DNA from: Ruoffia tabacinasalis
GTDB taxonomy: Bacteria; Bacillota; Bacilli; Lactobacillales; Aerococcaceae
NCBI RefSeq assembly: GCF_005864045.1
Contig: NZ_VBSP01000014.1
Span: 1 to 52,919, forward strand
DNA: 52,919 bases
Direction of reading: 5' to 3'
The notes below the pieces were generated by a model. It worked only from the letters and a program-made list of their open reading frames with translations. It searched no databases and was not told the origin of the DNA. Made by a program: the position numbers and the translations under genes. Positions 48,151 to 52,919 of this stretch are shown here, piece after piece. Within the stretch, counting starts at the first letter, position 1; each line of letters begins with the position of its first letter.

Positions 48151-49524
48151 TTAAATAAGTAAACTTCTAATCTTATCAATATGCTCCTGTACTTTCTCAG
48201 GTGCAGGTCCACCGTCCACTTGTCGACGTTTAACACAAGCTGTTAAATCGATCGCATCATAAATATCCTCTTCGAATAAAGCATGCTCTTCTTTATACTC
48301 TGCCAGACTCAAAGTTTCTAAGGTTTGATTTGTTTCTTCACAGTACTGAATAATATTACCTGTTACTTGGTAGGCGTCACGAAACGGCAAACCTTTAGCT
48401 GTTAAGTAGTCCGCACAATCCGTTGCATTAATGAAACCCGTACTTGCTGCTTTGTACATTACTTCCTTATTAGCAATCGTTTCATCAATCATTGAAGGTA
48501 ATAAAGAAAGCATCATCTTCACAGTATCAATCGCATCAAATAAACGTTCCTTCTCCTCTTGAATATCCTTGTTATATGCTAAAGGTATTCCTTTCATAAT
48601 CGTTAACACACTCATTAAATCACCGAACACACGCCCGGATTTCCCTCTAAATAGTTCATGAATATCCGCGTTCTTTTTCTGAGGCATAATCGATGAACCC
48701 GTCGAGAATGTGTCTTTTAAGGCCAGAAACTTAAACTCTTGTGAAGTCCAAATAATCACTTCTTCGCTATATCGACTTAAGTGCATGCTTAATATAGAGA
48801 ATGCCGATAATAATTCCAAACTATAATCTCGGTCCGACACTGCGTCTAAACTATTATTTGAATAATTGCTAAACCCTAACAATTCAGTTGTATATGCACG
48901 GTCTAGAGGAAAAGTCGTCGTTGCTAAGGCACCCGCACCTAAAGGCATCGTCTCTTTAATCCGTTTGGCAGCATCTTTAATTCGTCCATAATCTCGGTAG
49001 AACATCTCAACGTAAGCCATTAGATAATGACCATAGGTTATCGGTTGTGCCCGTTGTAAGTGTGTGTAACTTGGCATAATCGTCTCAAGATGCTCTTGTG
49101 CTTCATCAGTGAAGGCAAGTATCACTTTTTCTAAGGCTTCTATAATCCACTCAACTTCATCTAAGGCATATATTTTCATCGCTGTAGCTACTTGATCGTT
49201 ACGGCTTCTGCCTGTATGTATTTTCTTTCCGATATCACCTAATCTTCGTGTTAATTCTGCTTCGATAAAGCTATGAATGTCCTCTTCATTTAAATCAATT
49301 TGAAGTGTCTGATTTGCGTATTCTTCGCGCATTGATGATAGTTCCGCTACTAATTGCTTAGCCTCATCCGATTCTATGATGTGTTGTTTGCCTAACATCT
49401 GGGCATGTGCCATACTTCCCCGTAAATCTGCATCAAATAATCGGATATCGATTAAAATTGATTGATTAAACTCGTAAGCTGAATTTGACATTTCCTGATG
49501 ATATTCATTACTCCAAAGTGCCAT
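48151..49524 (-). CDS. argH: Argininosuccinate lyase
   Basis: This 457-aa enzyme splits argininosuccinate to arginine and fumarate. HTGRSRNDQVATAM and the signature GSSIMPQKKNADIHELFRG, with the catalytic Ser loop, are present. The N-terminus is MALWSNEYHQEMSN. It lies 28 bp after argG. No terminator is obvious between it and oppA. Confidence 0.95.
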   Translation of the reverse strand: MALWSNEYHQEMSNSAYEFNQSILIDIRLFDADLRGSMAHAQMLGKQHIIESDEAKQLVAELSSMREEYANQTLQIDLNEEDIHSFIEAELTRRLGDIGKKIHTGRSRNDQVATAMKIYALDEVEWIIEALEKVILAFTDEAQEHLETIMPSYTHLQRAQPITYGHYLMAYVEMFYRDYGRIKDAAKRIKETMPLGAGALATTTFPLDRAYTTELLGFSNYSNNSLDAVSDRDYSLELLSAFSILSMHLSRYSEEVIIWTSQEFKFLALKDTFSTGSSIMPQKKNADIHELFRGKSGRVFGDLMSVLTIMKGIPLAYNKDIQEEKERLFDAIDTVKMMLSLLPSMIDETIANKEVMYKAASTGFINATDCADYLTAKGLPFRDAYQVTGNIIQYCEETNQTLETLSLAEYKEEHALFEEDIYDAIDLTACVKRRQVDGGPAPEKVQEHIDKIRSLLI

Positions 49525-49552
49525 ATATCCTCTTCCTTTTTTTGAATAAAAC

Positions 49553-50755
49553 TTATAGAAGTCCTAGTTTCTTTTGAATCTTAGTTGGTAACGTAATCAC
49601 ATTAATATATCCTTGGGCATCATGGTGATCGAATAAATCATCTTCACCAAAGCCTGATACATCTTCATCAAATAGAGCAAATTCACTCTTTAAGCCGAGT
49701 GGTAACATATTGCCTTTGTATAATTTCAATTTAACATCACCGGTAACAGTCTTTTGTGTATGATTCATAAAGGCTAATATCGAATCACTTGCCATTGAAT
49801 ACCACTGTCCATTGTAGATTAATTCAGCGAATTCAACGGCCAAGTGTTGCTTCAATTTAATCGTTTCTTTTGTTAGTGTTAAGCTTTCTAGACGCTCATG
49901 GGCCCCCATTAATAGAGTCGCTCCTGGTGTCTCATAAATCCCTCTGGATTTCATTCCAATCGTTCTGTCTTCAATCCAATCAAGGACACCAATACCGTGT
50001 TTTCCTGCAATTACATTTAAAGTTTCTAAGACTTCGTGAGGTTTCAATTCTTTGCCATTGACTGCCGTTGCTTTCCCTTGTTCAAAGGTAATTTCAACAA
50101 TTTCAGCTTCATCCGGTGTATTTTCTAAGGCGTTCGCTATATTAAGAATGCTTGAGTAATCGACCGCATTCTTAGGACTTTCGATGTCTCCGCCTTCGTG
50201 GCTAATATGCATTAAGTTTTCATCTTCAGAATAAATCTTCTCAATTGTTGAAGTCACTGGCACACCTTTTAATTCAGCATATTTAAGTGCATCTTCACGA
50301 GATTTAATATCCCAAATACGCCAAGGTGCAACAATCTTCATCTCTGGATCGAAAGCTGCGATTCCAGTTTCAAAACGAACTTGGTCGTTCCCTTTACCCG
50401 TACAGCCATGACAAATTGCAGTAGCGCCTTCTTTATGAGCCACAGCGACCAATTCTTTGGCAATTAATGGACGTGCCAGCGCAGTACCTAATAAGTAAGT
50501 CCCTTGGTATTTCAAGTTACTTGAGATTGCCGGATAAATATATTCTTCTGCTAAAACATCTGCTACATGCGGATTGTAGAACTTACTTGCTCCTGAAGCG
50601 ATGGCTTTTTTCTCTACTGCTTCCCAATCTTCTTTTTGCCCCACATCAACACACACCGCAATGATATCCGCATCATAATTCTCCTTTAACCATGGAATAG
50701 TAATCGACGTGTCCAATCCACCTGAATAGGCTAATACAATTTTATCTTTACACAT
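49553..50755 (-). CDS. argG: Argininosuccinate synthase
   Basis: This 400-aa enzyme joins citrulline and aspartate using ATP. The PP-loop is LAYSGGLDTSITIPWL, and GCTGKGNDQVRFETGI follows. I chose the second ATG (50755): AAAGGAG is well spaced for it and too close to the ATG at 50761. It starts just after the stop of the amidohydrolase, so translation is likely coupled. Confidence 0.95.
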   Translation of the reverse strand: MCKDKIVLAYSGGLDTSITIPWLKENYDADIIAVCVDVGQKEDWEAVEKKAIASGASKFYNPHVADVLAEEYIYPAISSNLKYQGTYLLGTALARPLIAKELVAVAHKEGATAICHGCTGKGNDQVRFETGIAAFDPEMKIVAPWRIWDIKSREDALKYAELKGVPVTSTIEKIYSEDENLMHISHEGGDIESPKNAVDYSSILNIANALENTPDEAEIVEITFEQGKATAVNGKELKPHEVLETLNVIAGKHGIGVLDWIEDRTIGMKSRGIYETPGATLLMGAHERLESLTLTKETIKLKQHLAVEFAELIYNGQWYSMASDSILAFMNHTQKTVTGDVKLKLYKGNMLPLGLKSEFALFDEDVSGFGEDDLFDHHDAQGYINVITLPTKIQKKLGLL

Positions 50756-50757
50756 AT

Positions 50758-51966
50758 TCATTCTCCTTTTAATTTCATGTTTGTTAATTGTTTACCATAT
50801 TCTATTGCGACGGTAAGTAACATCTTTAAACCTACTGTTAATGCACTTTCATCAATATTAAATTTTGGATGATGAAGAGGGTATTGCGTTTCCTTCGTAT
50901 GGTTATGACTTCCAATCATTGCAAAGGTAGCTGGTATGACTTGGCTATAGGCTGAAAAGTCCTCACCGAACATATCAGGCTTTCTTTCAATGACATTGAC
51001 GTCTAAAGAATTTCTGACAATATCCTGTAAGAGTGTGGTCTTGACATCATCATTATGCACTGATCGAGCACCTACTTCGTAACTAAACTTATAACCCACA
51101 CCATAGGCTCCACAGATTCCTTCTAATATTTGTTTCATGCTGTCTTCAATGTGTTTTGGAACATCTGCATCAAAGGTTCTAATATTCCCTCCAAACTCTA
51201 AAGTATCGGGAATGATATTTAATGAAATACTATTTCCTGCTTTAATATATGTGTTTGATACAACCGCTGATTGTTGCGCATCAATATGTTGTGACGGAAT
51301 CTCATTAAATGCTTGAATGAGTTTACTCGCAATGTTTATAGGATTAATTGCTTTAGACGGCGTTGATGCATGTCCGCCTAGTCCATATATAATCACTTTA
51401 TAACCATCTGAGTTGGTTGTAACAGGTCCTTTTTTTATATCAACCGTACCGACCTCAAGTTCAGGTAAGACGTGTTGACCATATATATAATCCAAGTTAT
51501 CTAAAGCTCCCGTTGCCATAATTTGACTTGCTCCACCAGGTGGTAATTCCTCTGCGTGTTGGAAGATACAGTAAATCTCACCCACTAACCTATCATAGTG
51601 ATCATCTAACCACTGACATGCTGTCATTAACATGGCTGTGTGGCCATCATGACCACACGCATGCATCACACCATTATTCGTTGAGCAATAATCTAAATCT
51701 GTTAATTCTTCTTGTATAGGGAGGGCATCGATGTCTGCTCGTAACCCAATACGGCTCCCAGGTTTCTTCGATTTAAAAACGCCAATGACACTTGTTTGGG
51801 TGGATTTAATAATCTCAACATGATCTAAGGATTGAAGAAAGCTTTCAATGTATTCCACCGTCTTAAATTCGTTAAATGAGGTTTCAGGATGTTGGTGTAA
51901 GTACCGTCTACGTTCAAGTAAATCATCTGTGTATTGTTCTAAATTATTAAAATATTCAAGTGTCAT
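50758..51966 (-). CDS. M20-family amidohydrolase
   Basis: This 402-aa metallopeptidase-fold enzyme hydrolyses N-acyl amino acids or similar amides. Metal ligands are visible in HACGHDGHTAM, FQHAEELPPGG and near the end in LHHPKFNIDE, and GLRADIDALPIQEE is the family motif. The location between an amino acid binding protein and argGH suggests release of an arginine precursor such as citrulline or ornithine from an acylated form. That substrate is inference. Confidence 0.88.
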   Translation of the reverse strand: MTLEYFNNLEQYTDDLLERRRYLHQHPETSFNEFKTVEYIESFLQSLDHVEIIKSTQTSVIGVFKSKKPGSRIGLRADIDALPIQEELTDLDYCSTNNGVMHACGHDGHTAMLMTACQWLDDHYDRLVGEIYCIFQHAEELPPGGASQIMATGALDNLDYIYGQHVLPELEVGTVDIKKGPVTTNSDGYKVIIYGLGGHASTPSKAINPINIASKLIQAFNEIPSQHIDAQQSAVVSNTYIKAGNSISLNIIPDTLEFGGNIRTFDADVPKHIEDSMKQILEGICGAYGVGYKFSYEVGARSVHNDDVKTTLLQDIVRNSLDVNVIERKPDMFGEDFSAYSQVIPATFAMIGSHNHTKETQYPLHHPKFNIDESALTVGLKMLLTVAIEYGKQLTNMKLKGE

Positions 51967-51980
51967 CTTTATCTCTCCTA

Positions 51981-52790
51981 TTACTGTTCTTGAGCTTTAC
52001 TTGCTTTATCAATATTATCTTCAAAAACTTTATCTAAGTCGCCATTTTCTTTTGCTTCTGTAATTACTTTATCTACGACTTCAAGTAACTCTGAATTACC
52101 TTTTGTCATTGCTACTGACGTTCCTAGCAATTCATTATTAATTTCAATACCTTCAACGACTGAAACGACATCTCCATAATTTGTTAAGTATTGTTGCAGC
52201 GTTAAATCTGACATAAAGATGGCATCTACCTTTTTGGCTTTTAGCCCCTCAATTAAATCTCCATTTTTACCCATAGATACTAGTTCTATTTCTGGCATAT
52301 TCTCTTTTAAGAAAATTTCTTGCGTTGAAGTTAACAAAGCACCCACTCGTTTACCATTAAAATCTTCTAAGGATTTAAAATTATCCACTTGATCACTTGC
52401 AACTGCAAACTGACTCACAGGCTCATAATATGAAACTGAAAAATCTACGACTTTGGCACGCTCTTCTGTGTTCGACATACCAGAAATAATTAAGTCAATT
52501 TTATTTGTATTCAATGTCGGGATCAATGAATCGAAAGCCCGGTTATCAATGACTAACTCGACTCCGATCTCATCGGCAATCATTTGGGCAAGTGAGGCAT
52601 CAATGCCGACTACAACAGCTTCTCCGTCCACAACTTCCACCCATTCAAACGGTGGATACTCAGCATTCATTCCAACAACTATCTGACCTTTTTCTTTGAT
52701 TTCAGCTAACGTCGCTGCCTTAATATTTACCGCAGAAGTTAAAAACATCCCTACAACAAAAGCTAAAATTATTTTACTTATTTTTTTCAT
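51981..52790 (-). CDS. Family-3 amino acid ABC binding protein
   Basis: This 269-aa protein has the family-3 opening KEKGQIVVGMNAEYPPFEW, then GIDASLAQMIADEIGVELV and GMSNTEERAKVVDFSVSYY, typical of polar amino acid binding proteins. The signal peptide (MKKISKIILAFVVGMFL) ends near NIKAAT without a lipobox Cys. There is no good ribosome binding site because an IS30 end lies about 9 bp upstream. Its permease and ATPase are not in the window. Confidence 0.88.
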   Translation of the reverse strand: MKKISKIILAFVVGMFLTSAVNIKAATLAEIKEKGQIVVGMNAEYPPFEWVEVVDGEAVVVGIDASLAQMIADEIGVELVIDNRAFDSLIPTLNTNKIDLIISGMSNTEERAKVVDFSVSYYEPVSQFAVASDQVDNFKSLEDFNGKRVGALLTSTQEIFLKENMPEIELVSMGKNGDLIEGLKAKKVDAIFMSDLTLQQYLTNYGDVVSVVEGIEINNELLGTSVAMTKGNSELLEVVDKVITEAKENGDLDKVFEDNIDKASKAQEQ

Positions 52791-52798
52791 TTCGCCGA

Positions 52799-52919
52799 TT
52801 GTAAAATTAAGCTAGACAACTAAAACAGCCATTTGTGGTACACTCAACTTGTAATTCCGACCAAAGAATACAAAGGAGTGACCACAAATGACCTACACCC
52901 ATCTTACCACGGATGAACT
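52799..52919 (+). mobile_element. IS30-family element, left end only
   Basis: The element seems to begin near 52799 with ATTGTAAAATTAAGC, an IS30-like terminus, and holds the start of its transposase gene at the window edge. The boundary is estimated, since the other end is not visible. Confidence 0.6.
52888..52919 (+). CDS. IS30-family transposase, first codons
   Basis: Ten codons MTYTHLTTDE plus part of the next are in the window, matching the start of many lactic acid bacterial IS30 transposases. AAGGAG (52873-52878) precedes the ATG by 9 nt. The rest lies beyond the right edge. It is a different copy from the truncated one at 1068-1451. Confidence 0.7.
   Translation, partial: MTYTHLTTDE

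Overview
The window is about 53 kb of low-GC DNA from a Gram-positive bacterium of the order Lactobacillales. The evidence is AGGAGG-type ribosome binding sites, the S10-spc-alpha ribosomal cluster without map, zinc-type S14 and L36, a four-cysteine adenylate kinase, ecfA1-ecfA2-ecfT-truA after rplQ, and a candidate L17 downstream RNA element. An Aerococcaceae or Carnobacteriaceae relative is my best guess, but the genus cannot be fixed from sequence alone.

Layout. 1-1.5 kb: an IS4-type element running off the left edge and cutting into a 5'-truncated IS30 transposase. 1.5-11.3 kb: a HdeD-like membrane protein, a nucleoside deoxyribosyltransferase, ppx, a ppk broken by a one-base frameshift, an ABC-F protein, GMP reductase, a decayed YdcF/ElyC-type pseudogene, a YebC-family regulator and a glutathione peroxidase. 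11.3-19.6 kb: a branched-chain amino acid (BCAA) block with livK, livHMGF, a CBS-domain protein, an LDH-fold 2-hydroxyacid dehydrogenase and a second BCAA binding protein. 19.7-24.8 kb: polyphosphate:AMP phosphotransferase, a small hypothetical, threonine synthase, another hypothetical and an acetyltransferase. 24.8-42.4 kb: truA, ecfT, ecfA2, ecfA1 and the complete 29-gene ribosomal cluster, all on the minus strand behind one strong promoter. 42.6-46.2 kb: a phosphonate/phosphate-type ABC transporter. 46.4-48.0 kb: an orphan OppA. 48.1-52.8 kb: a family-3 amino acid binding protein, an M20 amidohydrolase, argG and argH. 52.8 kb to the end: the start of an IS30 element.

The most interesting signal is in front of the two BCAA binding proteins. 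livK has a leader of about 285 nt with its own promoter, a 17-codon ORF carrying five Ile codons near its end (IISIIIR), mutually exclusive hairpins and a strong intrinsic terminator just before the livK ribosome binding site. The second binding protein is preceded by a 32-codon ORF with a run of four Leu codons inside a GC-rich hairpin, ending 15 nt before the binding-protein start. Together they look like two leader-peptide switches of different amino acid specificity, one probably transcriptional and one probably translational, rather than T-boxes.

Other points of note: all five extracellular binding proteins have signal peptides without a lipobox cysteine; the ABC-F protein has one intact and one wholly degenerate ATP site; an IS30 copy lies about 9 bp upstream of the start of the arginine-linked operon; and the S10 leader contains an eight-codon ORF with a ribosome binding site.
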